Both the position numbers and the translations under genes were made by a program. A stretch of DNA of 64,000 bases from contig JAOANR010000002.1 of the NCBI GenBank assembly GCA_030278955.1, positions 8,483,982 to 8,547,981 on the forward strand, in the 5' to 3' direction. Under the pieces are notes generated by a model, which saw only the letters and a list, made by a program, of their open reading frames with translations, was not told the origin of the DNA and searched no databases. Position 1 is the first letter of the stretch. Each line of letters opens with the position of its first letter. Shown one piece after another: positions 43,290 to 54,557 of this stretch. The stretch comes from Hygrophila difformis (taxonomy: Eukaryota; Streptophyta; Magnoliopsida; Lamiales; Acanthaceae).

Positions 43290-46135
43290 TGTGATACCCC
43301 GCAGAGAGTCGTCACGCGCCGAGGTAAGAATTTAATTTTCAAACCTCAAATATTTTATGCGTGTCAATTATTACATGCATTACTATCAGTCCGAGTGCGA
43401 CCCAACTTCGAGGACGAAGTTGATTTCTAAGGAGGGTAGACTGTAATACCCGAGAAATCAACATCAAGTTTTAAAATCCGAAATTTACGAATTTGGATTT
43501 ATTTATCGAAATCGAAATAATTCCGAGAGAACGGAATTAAATATTTCGGACAGTCGCGAGTCGGGATAGATGTATCGAATTATCCCAATAATTTCGGATA
43601 ATTCACATATTATGATTTTTAGAAATTAAAATCATAATATTATTTAAAAAAAAAATTCGCAGGCTGGTGGCCGCGCGGTGGCGCGCCGCTCGCCACCCTG
43701 CTGTTATGGCGAACTCATAACGCCCTATGCGTTTCATGTCATGAATTCGGTGGTGGGCGATTCCAAACGACTCCAATTTGAATTCCAGACGTTGGAGGGT
43801 GTGTGGGGATGATTTTGGATAGGTTTTGGGTGTATTAAATCCCCCACAAGTCAGCTCATGATTGAAACTTGAGCACCAAGGGGATCCTATGGAGTCATGG
43901 GGTGAGTAGGGGGGTTTTGGATGAAGTTGAGGGTGTTAATTCGGGGGTTATGGATTGGAATACATCCCCTCATCTTCCTAGTGCATTGGGCAGCCTTTGG
44001 ACTGTTTCCCACCTCTATAAATACCCTTCACTCAGCCTTCAAGCCACCATTTTCCACTCTATCCGAAAATTAGAAATCATAGTTGAGTGTTGGTGAGAAG
44101 TGGTGAGTGTTCATCCTTATGGAGGAAGGTTTGGACGAGTTGGTGCTTCCAAATCCATCATCCAGTGTTAGGTAAGAGTTTGAATTCGAATCCTTGTCCT
44201 TAGGATCGGGTTTCAGGCCCTAACGTTAAGGTTTTTGTCAAACAACTCCAAAATAGGTGCATTCGGTAGAAGTGTCGATTGTTGGGGTCAAGTTGGACGT
44301 TTTTCAGAATTCCTCCAAGAAGATTTTCGATCCTAAACTCATCCCAAGTAAGTTAGTATTGTGCACGTCGATTTCTAGAGGTTTTGGTTGAGTAAAACTC
44401 GAGATATAGGTTCATCTCTTCATTTTACAAAATCTGTCCAATAGGGTTTTCCTATGACCAATTTTATTGTTCTGAGTAATCGACCATGATCTGTACATTT
44501 TTAGAAGATCCTTCCAAAATGAAACTTGTTTCTAACGTCCTAAAGATGCTCTCTGTAAATTTTTATAATTTTTGGACATGATTTGGTCATCGAAATTTCA
44601 TCTGGTATTTTCTGCTGAAACTGTGACAGATTAGTGCTTTCATGAACTTCGGTTTTGTTGTGTATATTACATTGTCCTATGGTTGTTATCAGTGGTCGAA
44701 CTCTTCATGAAACTTGTTCCATTATGTGTCTAGATCATCCCTGTAAAATTTCATGATTTTTGGAGCATGTATGAAATTGTTATGAATTTTTAAAAACACT
44801 ATGGTCGAATATACTGAAGTATGGAAATTCTTAAATCAGTGGCTTTCTGAAATGGGTTAAAACGACCAGTTTAGAGTCCGAATTTTGAGATGGCTATTTC
44901 TATGAAAAAATGCTTATTTTGATGTTCCCTAGCCGCTGTAATTTTTCCAGAATTTTTAAAAATAATTTGTTGCATTTTTAAATGCGATTTTGAAAACTGC
45001 CACAGTGTTACTTTTAATCGGTAAAGGCTATTTGGTACATTCGATGAACTAAGAGTCGATTGTTACTCGTTTTTGGATATATATGAAATCTGGATATGTG
45101 GTGAATATTATGGAATGATAAAAATGTGGTTTTAAAACTTTGTGAGTTTTGATCGAGTGGGATGCCAATGTTTTAGAGGGTAAGTGCACTTGGCGTGAGC
45201 TCGTTGGGCCGTCCACTCTTTTTGTGGCCAAAACGGCGCAAATGATATTATGGTTTCGTGTTAGTAAGAGTCTATACTCCTAGATGTATCCGTATGGGTT
45301 ATCTAGGGCTCCGGAGTGGTCTGTATAGGGTCACTGCTTTCACATCCCTCGTGGGTACGAGTCCCAGAGGTGGGTTGATCTGAAAAGGCTTCGGCCCAGG
45401 ATCGTTATTATTGCCGGCTTGTGGACATAAGCGCCCAAGCGGATGTTGATCTAAAAAGGCTTCGGCCCAGGATCGTTGATACCGACGGCTTGTGGACATA
45501 AGTGCCCAAGCAGGTAATTTGGATGTCCTCGATCAAAACAAACAATGGTAAAATAATGTGTTTGAGCTCTTGCGGGTTTAATTCCCCAAGAATGGTTATT
45601 TCTCGGTTAAAATGAATAATGGTAATTTATTTGTGTGGCAAAGCGTAAGAGGCTTCGGAAAAAGTCATTTGTAATTGTCCTCCTTTCTAATTTAAAAATC
45701 CCATTTGTTTTTATATATTCTTCTAAAATCTTTAAAATTCGTTGTGCTATATATTAACTTACTCAGTACCATTGTACTGATAGATACGTTGTCTCTATTT
45801 TTTTCAGATGTTGAAGATTAGCGCATGGCATTTATCATTTGGGATGGGAATTTCCGAAGACTTGTCGCACTTAATTTTTTTTAAATTCTTTTACGAATTC
45901 TGAACTCATGTTTGGCCCTTACTGAGCTTCCGCACTGTTTCTAAATGATACATGTTAGGCTTTACTCTGATTTAAACCTTCGGGCACTATTTGAATGGTT
46001 TTAAATTATTTTTCTAAATTATTGATAGAACTTAGCCTTAGCATCTTCTCAAGCGAGCTCGAAATGGTTCGCGTCTTGCTTGGGGAGGTGTGGCGGTGGC
46101 ATCCCGGCCTGGGTTATCAAATCCGGGGTGTTACA
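43290..46135 (+). mobile_element. LTR retrotransposon D (Tekay-like), internally deleted, nested in C's 5' LTR
   Basis: TSD TTGGG at 43285-43289 and 46136-46140. The left end TGTGATACCCCGC is the start of a 5' LTR, which is lost after about 75 bp. Then comes the extreme 3' end of the internal region (GACGAAGTTGATTTC, PPT AAGGAGGGTAGAC at 43429-43441) and a complete 3' LTR (43442-46135) ending GGGGTGTTACA. It is plus-oriented, opposite to A, B and C. Not a solo LTR, because internal sequence and the outer 5' end survive. Confidence 0.87.
43442..46135 (+). repeat. 3' LTR of D
   Basis: 2694 bp, TGTAATACCCGAG to GGGTGTTACA. It shares its last roughly 60 bp (GGAGGTGTGGCGGTGGCATCC, CTGGGTTATCAAA) with the LTR end of C but is otherwise diverged, so it is a related subfamily. 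It contains a short tandem pair at about 45370-45505 (AAAAGGCTTCGGCCCAGGATC, GGCTTGTGGACATAAG). Confidence 0.9.
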
Positions 46136-46420
46136 TTGGGCTCCGATTTTCGGGCTAATCTTTGGGCTCCAAATTCTTATTTTTATTTTTATGTGGACCT
46201 TAATTAATTTATGGTCCGAGTTATGAGTACATTTTTATTGGGTTATCTTGGGACCATTTATGTAATTAAATTATCTTAAACTTTAATTCTTTCTTGGATT
46301 AAATTCCCTTTCTTATTTCCCATGATTCTTTATTTATTTACTATGTTTATTTATTTGTTGTATTTATTTATTATTTACTTATTTATTTTATGTTGCAAAA
46401 TTCTCGGGTATTACACCTGG

Positions 46421-47931
46421 AGAGTGCATCTGCAACTACATTATCATTTCCTTTCTTGTACTTAATCACGTAAGGGAAGGACTCAATAAATGTGCTCCAT
46501 CGAGCATGTCTTTTGCTCAATTATCCCTGAACCCTTATGTGCTTAAGTGTCTCATGGTCGGTGTTGATCACGAATTCTCTTCCCCGCAGATAGTGTTGCC
46601 ATGTCCTCAAAGATTGAACAAAAGCATATAATTCCTTGTCGTACGTAGAGTAATTCAGTTGTGCTCCACTGAATTTCTCACTGTAGTATGCTATTGGTCT
46701 TCCTTCTTGGAGCAACACTGCTCCCATGCCCGTACCTGATGCATCACTTTCGATTTCGAATGGCAAATCGAAATTGGGTAATGCTAGGACAGGTGCATGA
46801 GTGAGCTCATCCTTAAGGTCATCAAATGCCTTTTGCTGTGCTGGCCCCCACTTGAACGGAATGTCCTTTCTAAGCAGTGCAGGGATCGGGGCCGCAATTA
46901 CACTAAACTGTGGAACAAATCTTCTAAAGAAACCACTCAAACCCAGAAAACTGCGTACTTCATGCACAGTGGTTGGCGACTTCCAGTAAGATATAGCCTT
47001 GATCTTTGATTCGCCGACTTTCAGTCCATCTTTTCCCACGACAAATCCAAGAAATGTCACCTCCGGCACACAGAAGCTACACTTCTCGAAGTTGGCATAC
47101 AAGCGAACCTCTCTTAATCGATCCAGTATTTGTTGCACATGTCCTACATGATCGATAAGAGTACAGCTATAAATAAGAATGTCATCAAAATAAACTACTA
47201 CAAATTGTCCTATGAATTGTCGAAGAGTCTCATTCATCAAACGCATAAATGTAGAGGGGGCATTCGTAAGACCGAATGGCATAACGAGCCACTCATATAG
47301 ACCAAACTTCGTCTTGAAAGCAGTTTTCCATTCATCCTTTGGTTGCATTCTGATTTGATGATATCCGCTCTTTAGATCGATCTTCGTAAAAAGACTAGCA
47401 CCACCAAGCTCATCTAGCATGTCGTCCAGTCGTGGAATTGGATGACGATATTTGACCGTAATAGCGTTGACTGCTCGGCAATTGACACACATACGCCATT
47501 CGCCATTTTTCTTTGGAACGAGCAAAACTGGAACGGCACACGGAGATAAACTTTCTCGAACCCAACCTTTTTCGAGCAAGGCTTGCACCTGCCGCTGAAT
47601 TTCCTTCGTCTCCTCGGGATTCATGCGGTACGCGGGTCTGTTGGGAATCGAAGCTCCGGGTACAAAGTCAATGCGATGTTCCACGCCTCGGAGTGGTGGT
47701 AAGCCAGATGGCACTTCTTTCGGGAAAATATCTTGATTTCTGTCAAGCATCCTGGAAAATTCCAATGGCAAATCAGGTGCAGTATGAACAGTTCTATTGA
47801 GAGATGCATCAGGTTTAACTGATGCAAGAAAACAGTGACCTGAGAAGTCAGGTTCCCGTGCTGCTTGCTGAAATGCAGTCTTGGTCAATATCAGACATTG
47901 ATCCAAGTTTGATGAATTCTCGCCAACTTTG
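46421..47931 (-). pseudogene. Reverse transcriptase and RNase H of element B (5' part)
   Basis: Same frame as gag, after an in-frame TAA near 47929-47931. Reads [104 protein letters not shown] (catalytic DD), [15 protein letters not shown]; RNase H with [37 protein letters not shown] and TDHETLKHI. Another in-frame TAA follows near 46518, then SKRHARW and [10 protein letters not shown] up to the C insertion at 46416. RT motifs are intact, but stops prevent translation. Confidence 0.93.
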
Positions 47932-49937
47932 GCTTATCCTCTCCCCTTTGCCTTTTGGTCAGCTTCCGCTTGAGCTATTTTGTTCTTCAGTTTTTCCTGA
48001 TCTAATCTGATAGCTTTTACAGATAAAGGTTTAAACAAATATTCCTTCTTTCTATGCTTAAAATATAAGACATTAGATTTTCCTCTGTAAGTGGCATCTT
48101 TATCAAACAGCCATGGTCTTCCAAGCAAAATATGACATGCGTTCATGGGAATGACATCACATAATACCTTCTCGGAGTAGGTTCCCTTTGTAATAGGGAC
48201 CCATGCTTGTTGGGAGACCTTGGTTTTGCCACTGTTGTTCATCCAATGTAGCAGGTAGGGACTGGAATGCTCCTCAGTTGGTAACTGCAATCTGCGCACA
48301 GTATATAAACTAACAATATTAGTGCAGCTACCGTTATCAACAATGACAGAGGCATTATTGCCTTTAATAGTGCAACGACAATGGAAGAGATTCTCCCTTT
48401 GTTCGTTGGATGAAGTGTCTGGTACTTTTTTAGCATTCAAAGTCCTCATTGCTACCAGCAGATTCACATCTTCTTCATTGTCATCATCAATTTCGGGATT
48501 GATTGGTTCATCCACTTGATACTGTCGCAGATCAGCTTCACAGTCATCCTCTTCGTCGGAATCATAAATCTTGAACACTCCTGGTTCGACTTCTATCACA
48601 GGCCTTTCCTCCTCGCCAGTATTGAGTATGGCCACTCGTCTTGGGTTATTGCATTCATTGTCATAATGGCCTTTCTTGCCACATTTCCAACAAGTGATTT
48701 CTCTTTTGTCCTTGGCGGGTGGATGTTGTTCTCGGCCCTGAGTCCTGTTTCGATCGTCCCTAATGACCTCCCTGAAATTCTTCCCCAGTTCAAACCTTTT
48801 AGGCTTGTAACCTCCCTCATCACGAACCGGCGACGGTGTCAGCTGTGGATTTTTGGGTCTTTCGGTCCGCTCGGGCGGTCGGATCAACCAAGGTTTGCTC
48901 GGGTTGTAACATGTGGAAGTTCGATGGGTTCTCCTCTTGAGTTGGCCTTCCATTTTTGAGGCTTTTCTTACCAAGTTAGTGATATTCACGTAGCCTCTCA
49001 TGTCCATCTCTTCAAAGATTTCGGGCCTCAAACCCTTTGCAAATCTGGTCAATGTGATCAGTGGATCCTCATTGAGCTGGGCTCTCATCATGAGCATCTC
49101 CATTTCACGGTAGTATTCTTCGACAGTTCTTGATTCCTGTTTCAGACTGATCACCTTCATGTACATGTCTGGTTTGTAGGTGGGAGGCACAAATCTCCTT
49201 TCCATGAGTTGCAGAAAATATTCCCAATCAGTGACTTGGGGTTGACCAGCATTGTGATGATCCATTGTGAACTTTTGCCACCACAGTTGAACATACTCCT
49301 TGAATTCTTGGACGGCCAATTGAATCTTTTTAAAGTTGGAGTAGTTGTGGCAGTTGTAGATCATTTCCATGGTGTTTCTCCAATCATGAAATTCATTAGG
49401 GTCACCGGTCCCTTTGAAAACAGGAATGGTGAACTTAATGCGGTTCAGATTGTCGTCCACTTCATCGGGATCATCTCCATTTATTACAGGCGCATTCCGG
49501 GGTCTATTTGGCATAGGCGGTGGGGGCATGCATGGCCAATGGATCATTGATGCGCAGTCCTTCGTCTACAGGAGGAGGTGGAGGCACTGGGCTATCGGAG
49601 GGGACCTATGGCCGCGGGGTCCCTGTCGATGATCAAACGTTTCAATTGTGACCTGTTCCTCTTCTCTTTCGGCCATGGTATCCTCAGCCTTAGCCATGTC
49701 AGTTTCCTGGACTTGGTTTTTGCTTCCGGATGCTCCGTTTTGTCTTGAGGTAGAAGTATGGTGATAGAATACATCTTGTAATCTGCGCTCAACCCGTTGC
49801 ATCAATCGTTGGGCCAAAGCGTCATCCTGTATTTTCATGCTTCCTGCAAAGTCATTACTCAGATTATCAATGCGCTCATTCACAACAGAAATATTGGAAA
49901 CATTAGCATCAAGAGTTTTCTTAATATTACCTGCCAT
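47932..49937 (-). pseudogene. Gag and protease of element B
   Basis: One frame from ATG 49937 (MAGNIKKTLDANVSNIS, a helical N-terminus) with an in-frame TAG at about 49565, then capsid (FTIPVFKGTGDPNEFHDWRN, VQLWWQKFTM, YYREMEMLMMRAQ, RFAKGLRPEIFEEMDMRG), nucleocapsid CWKCGKKGHYDNEC (CCHC), an acidic linker, and an aspartic protease (SVIVDNGSCTNIVS, HILLGRPWLFD). The protease triad is DNG rather than DS/TG. It ends KAKGRG and TAA, with pol continuing in the same frame. This means B once had a single gag-pol frame. Confidence 0.92.
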
Positions 49938-51502
49938 GATACTCAGAGAAATAATATAGATATAATGTGGGTCAGGAAATAAGCGATGTAGAGTGAATTC
50001 TCAGGTTCGCACTCAGTGTCTTGGTCCTCAACACCACTTCAGTTCGTCGCCTGCTCAATTAGTTCAATCAGATGCAAGAGAAGTACACACAGAGATTTAT
50101 GTACGCACAGTCCAAGATTCAAATGAACTGTTCGACTCAATCAAGGAACGCACAGATAGGTATGCATGTACTGCGGTCTGATCAAGTTCACAGTTTTAAA
50201 CAGATATTGCAAGCAAAGAACAGTGATATTTGTCCCAATTTTGAAGTAGAAAAATAAAGCTCACAAGAAAATTGCACTCAAGAAATAAAATAAAACCCAA
50301 TTTACTCAAATAACTTCTCGGGCTTGGTTTCACAAAATGCCAGTCACGATATCCACTTTATTGTACGAGTACTCAAGTGGCTTCTCGGGCTAGGTTTCAA
50401 ATTGTGCCAGTCCGATATTCACCTTATTGTAAATTCACTCGAAACACTCAAAATATGAAAGGGAAAATAATACTGGAAATGGAATCACTCTTGTCAACAT
50501 TTGTAAAAACTGGAATGGCCGATGCGGTTTGACAGACCGCCTCAATAGAGATCGCCTCAAAGTGATTTTCCCAGACTTAGGAGAATTTTGGAGCTGCTTC
50601 TTGATCGATGCGGTTTAATGCACAGATGCGGTTAAAAAGAGACCGCATCAATAGACCGCCTCGGATGGAGACCGCATCAAGTGTCCAGACTTAGAAAATT
50701 TTCGATGTTGCTTCTCTAGGCGATGCGGTTTAAACCGCCTCAAGGGGGAGACCGCCTCGAAGAGAGAGGAATGCTTGGCTGAAATCCTTGGCGTGATGCG
50801 GTTTAAGAGACCGCCTCGTTCAGCTAGACAGCCTCAAGGTCTTGAACAAATTCTTGCTTCTTTTCTTGATTTTTCTGGACACGTGCCTTCATGGTTGTCA
50901 ATCGCCAATTAATGCTCAAGTACAGCACAATTAATTCCCCACTTCGACTGATTGCTTTCAAATCGCACAATCAAGATGTCTTGCTTATGATTAACCGGAT
51001 AATAGCACACACAATCCTACCAACTTTTGGTCTATTGGGTATTAACAAATTTCATGGGTAATTCGGTTCTTTGATCTTCAAGAACACTCAAGAGCACCTT
51101 CAAATCTTTAAGCAAATCCTCAAGAACACTCAAGAACAATATGAACTCGGTATGAACAACAACTCACAAAATGATATCCTCACACTCCCAAACCATAAAC
51201 CCTTCACTGTCTTGCTATTAATAAGCTTGTTTAATCCAATAAACTCAAATAATCATGCAAATACATTCATACATGAGAATAGGATAACAAGACTAACATC
51301 AACAACAAACAAAATAGAGCATACACGGTATGGAGAACAAAGGAGGGTATTACCGAGAGCAACAACACAATATTTTTAGGGTTTTCACAGATTTTTATAT
51401 GGATGAGAACACAAAATAAAACTTGGATAATAACAAGAAAATATGGAGAATAATCCTATTGCACTAACAAGTTTGGGCTCTGATACCAAATTTTTCTATA
51501 TA
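49938..51502 (-). other. B 5' leader: palindromes, tandem repeat, PBS
   Basis: No ORF of note. 50310-50440 holds a tandem pair of about 68 bp (CTTCTCGGGCTTGGTTTC, TGCCAGTC, ATATCCACTTTATTGTA). 50517-50832 holds the GATGCGG...CCGCCTC motif cluster also seen in the LTRs. PBS GGGCTCTGATACCAAA (plus reading) at 51475-51490, separated by 12 bases from the LTR border. Confidence 0.8.
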
Positions 51503-52889
51503 TGCCGTAGATCGAAACTTGTGTAGTGACAATATCCGGATTAGTGATAATGAATTTTAGGGTTAGGTAAAATGATGATTAGAGGAATAGGAATATGGAA
51601 GATGATGAAGAACAAGAACACATACAAAAGATGGATTTAATATAAGATGATGAAACTAAATTGCAAGATATAGGGTAAGAAAGCTTATGAATGAAGGGGA
51701 CCCAAACTTGCCAAGGGAAATGAGACTAACTCAAGACAAATGGCTTCCTTCAAGTGCATCATTCATGACAATCCATCGAGCAAGCTTCCAAACTTGATGG
51801 CGTGTAGGAAATGAGCATAAACTCAAGATAAACACGGTGGGAAGAGAACACTTTTCAGAGAGTGTTCTCGGATATGAACTTTGAAAATAAGATAGATTGA
51901 TTCAAATTAAGCAAAGTTGTTTACAATGGTATGGGAGGACCTATATATATAGTCCAAGCCATGAAAAAGTAAAAAAATACATAAAATATAATGTTGAGCA
52001 CAAAATAGCCAAAATACAAAAGTGATGCAGTTTAGCACAGTCGATGCGGTCTATAGTGAGGCGACGCGATTTATACCGCATCGATACAAAGAGACCGCAT
52101 TGCATTAAAAATGAAGACTTCTTGGTCGATGCGGTTTAGTTGATGCGATGCGGTTTATACCGCATTGGTCAAACCGCATCGATTGGTCTTTGACCGCATG
52201 TCTTTAATTCAGTCTTCTCTTCATTTTGGGGTCGATGCGGTCAAGGCCATACGATGCTGTTTATACCGCCTCGAGGAGACCGCATCGTTTTATCTCCCTC
52301 GCATTCTGGGTCGATGCGGTCTATTGCATACGATGCGGTTTATACCGCATCGAGGAGACCGCATCGTTTTCTTCAGACTTGGCTGCTTCAACAAATTTGA
52401 TGCATGTGGTTTAAGTGATGCGGTATAGGGTGATGCGATTTAAACCGCATTGCCTAGACCGCATGCACTAGATTGCATGTGTTAGATTTTGGACTCCTCT
52501 TCCTGGAATGGCTTGATGCGGTTGATCGAGTCTTGCTTGATGCGGTTTAAACCGCATTGGATAGTCCGCATCAATTCTTGAAAATTTCCAAGTGTTGGAG
52601 CTTTGAGCCTCTTCATGCTTGTTGGACTTTCTTGTGCATCCTAAGGCCCTTTTCCATCTTTTTTTAATTCCGATGTGGGGAATCCATGTTAATGGATTCC
52701 AGGATTGTCCGGGCTTGATTTATCCGGATCATTATTTGCAGTCTTTGGGCTTCCTGGGGCTCCAGGTTATCTGTTTCCTGCAAGAAAAATTTATATAGCG
52801 CATCAGAAAATTTCTTGGCCTTTTGTTTGGATACTGGGCCCTCGGGGATTATCGGAATAATTAATCCGTTGGTTCTGGCGACTACGCCA
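51503..52889 (-). repeat. 5' LTR of B
   Basis: 1387 bp. Contains the same palindrome cluster as the 3' LTR with one extra 79-bp unit (units at 52231 and 52310), and the same C-terminal coding tail (SKQKAKKFSDALYKF) on the minus strand. Confidence 0.92.
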
Positions 52890-54532
52890 ATTAGCCACCA
52901 CTCTTGGTTCGTCTTCCTCTTTGTCATGTTTCAATTTCTCAAAACGAGTCTCGTGTATAGGTAGACGCTTCTCATCTTGTTCCTTAAGTAACTTTTCCAA
53001 GCGGGCCGCTTTCTCGGCCAACTGGGCAAGATCAGTGGAATCCTGCACAATTAAACATTCTTTCAATTTTGGCAACATATTCGCCACTGCAACATTGGCT
53101 ATCCTATCAGGGACCGCCATTGTGCATCGGCCCTTGAGCCGTTGTAATCTATTAATGAATGTTCTTGCCGCCTCCTTGGCAAATTGCTTTGCATTAGTCA
53201 GGTTTGCAAGACTCACCTGTGTTAATGGCGTGTAAAATCTGTCATGAAACGCTCGCTCGAGGTTGGCACAATTTTAGATTGAGTTAGGCCGGAGGGATGC
53301 ATACCATGCAAAGGCAGGTCCAGTGAGAGATGAACTAAACATCCTCAATTTGAGCCAGTCATTGGCCACCGCTTCACCACATTGAGCAGTGAAATTTACC
53401 AATATGTTCCACAGTGGACTTGCCATCGTCCCCTGAGAAGGTGGTGAATTCGGGTATCTTGAAGCCCCTTAGATACAGTAGCATGGTATCTACCCAATCA
53501 GGGAAAGGTTTCATGTATGTAGGCCGCTCCATCGGCCTTAGTTGAATCCCAAAATGTTGTTGCATCACGTTTGCCAGCAACTCGGGTGAGACCTTCGGTG
53601 TCTGTGTAGGAGGCATGGTGATTGTGGGAGGTGTGGCAGGTGTCGAAGCCCCTTCATTTGGCTGTGGCGCCTGCCCCCCCTTGCGTTGGCGGCATCCAAC
53701 TAGGCTTCGGTACGGACGCAAGTACTAGCATGGCGGCTGTGGAAGATGTGGCCGGTGTTGAAGCCACTCCATATGGCTATGGTGCCACCTGCCCCACTTG
53801 CGTTGGCAGCATCCAACTAGGGTTCGATAGTGCTGGCACTGGTGAGTAGTTAGCCACATAAGGTGTGATGAGAACGTTCGGCACAGGGGGTACCGCTTGA
53901 CATGGTGGCATGCCAGATCCACCAGAGGCCGTTGGACAGCCGAGTGAAACACTAGAGGCCATCAAATGTCCTTGTGATGCATAAATTGGCACTGGAGGGG
54001 CCGCATAACAAAAGTTCGGCATGCTAGGTGCCGCTTGAGCGAAGGAATAAGCCATCTGATGTGAAAATGGGAACAGGCTGGCCAGGCTGCTTCCGGACTC
54101 CAGAGGTGGCGGCTGGCCATATACGGCTCCACAAGCCCTCTGTTGGCTGCCTGCCGGCCCTGGGCATGGGAGACTGGGCGACACATTCATGTTTTTTTCA
54201 GGAACAGTTCTATCTTGTTAAGTACGCAAGGAACTGCAAATTCTATCTGCTTGGTCGTCCATGGCAGACCGCAACACATCCACTAAGTGTTTTGTGAATA
54301 GGGGCATGAACTCGGCCATTGATTCTGTCATCGATAGCCGCACTTGCTCGGACAATGTAGGGGTTTGCATTATCCCCTGTTGCGGTTGAGAGGTGCTTTC
54401 TACCGCTTCATCAGCAGGCGCTCTAAGTGGCATCTTTTCATGTAGAGACATTTCTTCAAATTTCTGAGTAAGATTACTTGCTAACCTTTCAGATCTAGGA
54501 TGTATAAACCCTAAGCGGATATGGTTTTCCAC
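52890..54532 (-). pseudogene. Gag of element A
   Basis: From ATG 54532: MENHIRLGFIHPRSERLASN, FEEMSLHEKMPLRAP; later a Pro/Gln/Ala-rich linker, then the conserved capsid PTYMKPFPDWVDTMLLYLRG, FKIPEFTTFSGDDGKSTVEH, GPAFAWYASL, then SLANLTNAKQFAKEAARTFI and RLEKLLKEQ. The frame breaks near 54218 (stop), about 53750 and 53370. Capsid wording is of the Tat/Ogre type. B cut it at VVA/N. Past B, the frame goes on from 29912 for nine residues (VVTLGGKNP) and stops at 29882-29880, so gag ended there and no pol followed. Confidence 0.85.
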
Positions 54533-54536
54533 TCGA

Positions 54537-54557
54537 GTCCCACTGGGCGTGCCAATT
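54537..54557 (-). other. PBS of element A
   Basis: TTGGCACGCCCAGTGGGAC on the minus strand immediately inside the 5' LTR border at 54558. This type of PBS is seen in Tat/Ogre-related elements and differs from the Met-type PBS of B and C. Confidence 0.7.

Larger units (their letters stand above)
32503..46415 (-). mobile_element. LTR retrotransposon C (Tekay/Del-like chromovirus), nested in B
   Basis: TSD CCTGG at 32498-32502 and 46416-46420. 5' LTR 46415-41049 (interrupted by D), PBS 41046-41032 (TTGGTATCAGAGCCC), leader with a small ORF, gag/protease/RT/RNase H/integrase/chromodomain, PPT AAGGAGGGTAGAC just before 35017, 3' LTR 35017-32503. LTRs are TGTAATAC...GTGTTACA. The insertion cut B's RNase H just after the VVADALSR motif. 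Confidence 0.93.
41049..46415 (-). repeat. 5' LTR of C, split by D
   Basis: LTR halves 41049-43289 and 46136-46415. Removing D (43290-46135) and one TTGGG copy restores continuity with 32503-35017. Confidence 0.93.
29918..52889 (-). mobile_element. LTR retrotransposon B (CRM-like chromovirus), nested in A
   Basis: TSD ATTAG at 29913-29917 and 52890-52894. 5' LTR 52889-51503, PBS 51490-51475 (TTTGGTATCAGAGCCC, initiator tRNA-Met type), gag-protease-RT-RNase H 49937-46416, then C inserted, the integrase part 32502-31241, a PPT AAGGGGATGGGGA just before 31212, and the 3' LTR 31212-29918. LTRs are TGGCGTAG...CTACGRCA. It belongs to Ty3-gypsy by domain order. The assignment to CRM rests on a single-frame gag-pol and a C-terminal extension into the LTR, and is an inference. 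Confidence 0.9.

Noticed and set aside
43290..46135. A solo LTR
   Set aside because: The PPT and 3' internal sequence, and a separate 5' LTR start, survive to the left of the full LTR.
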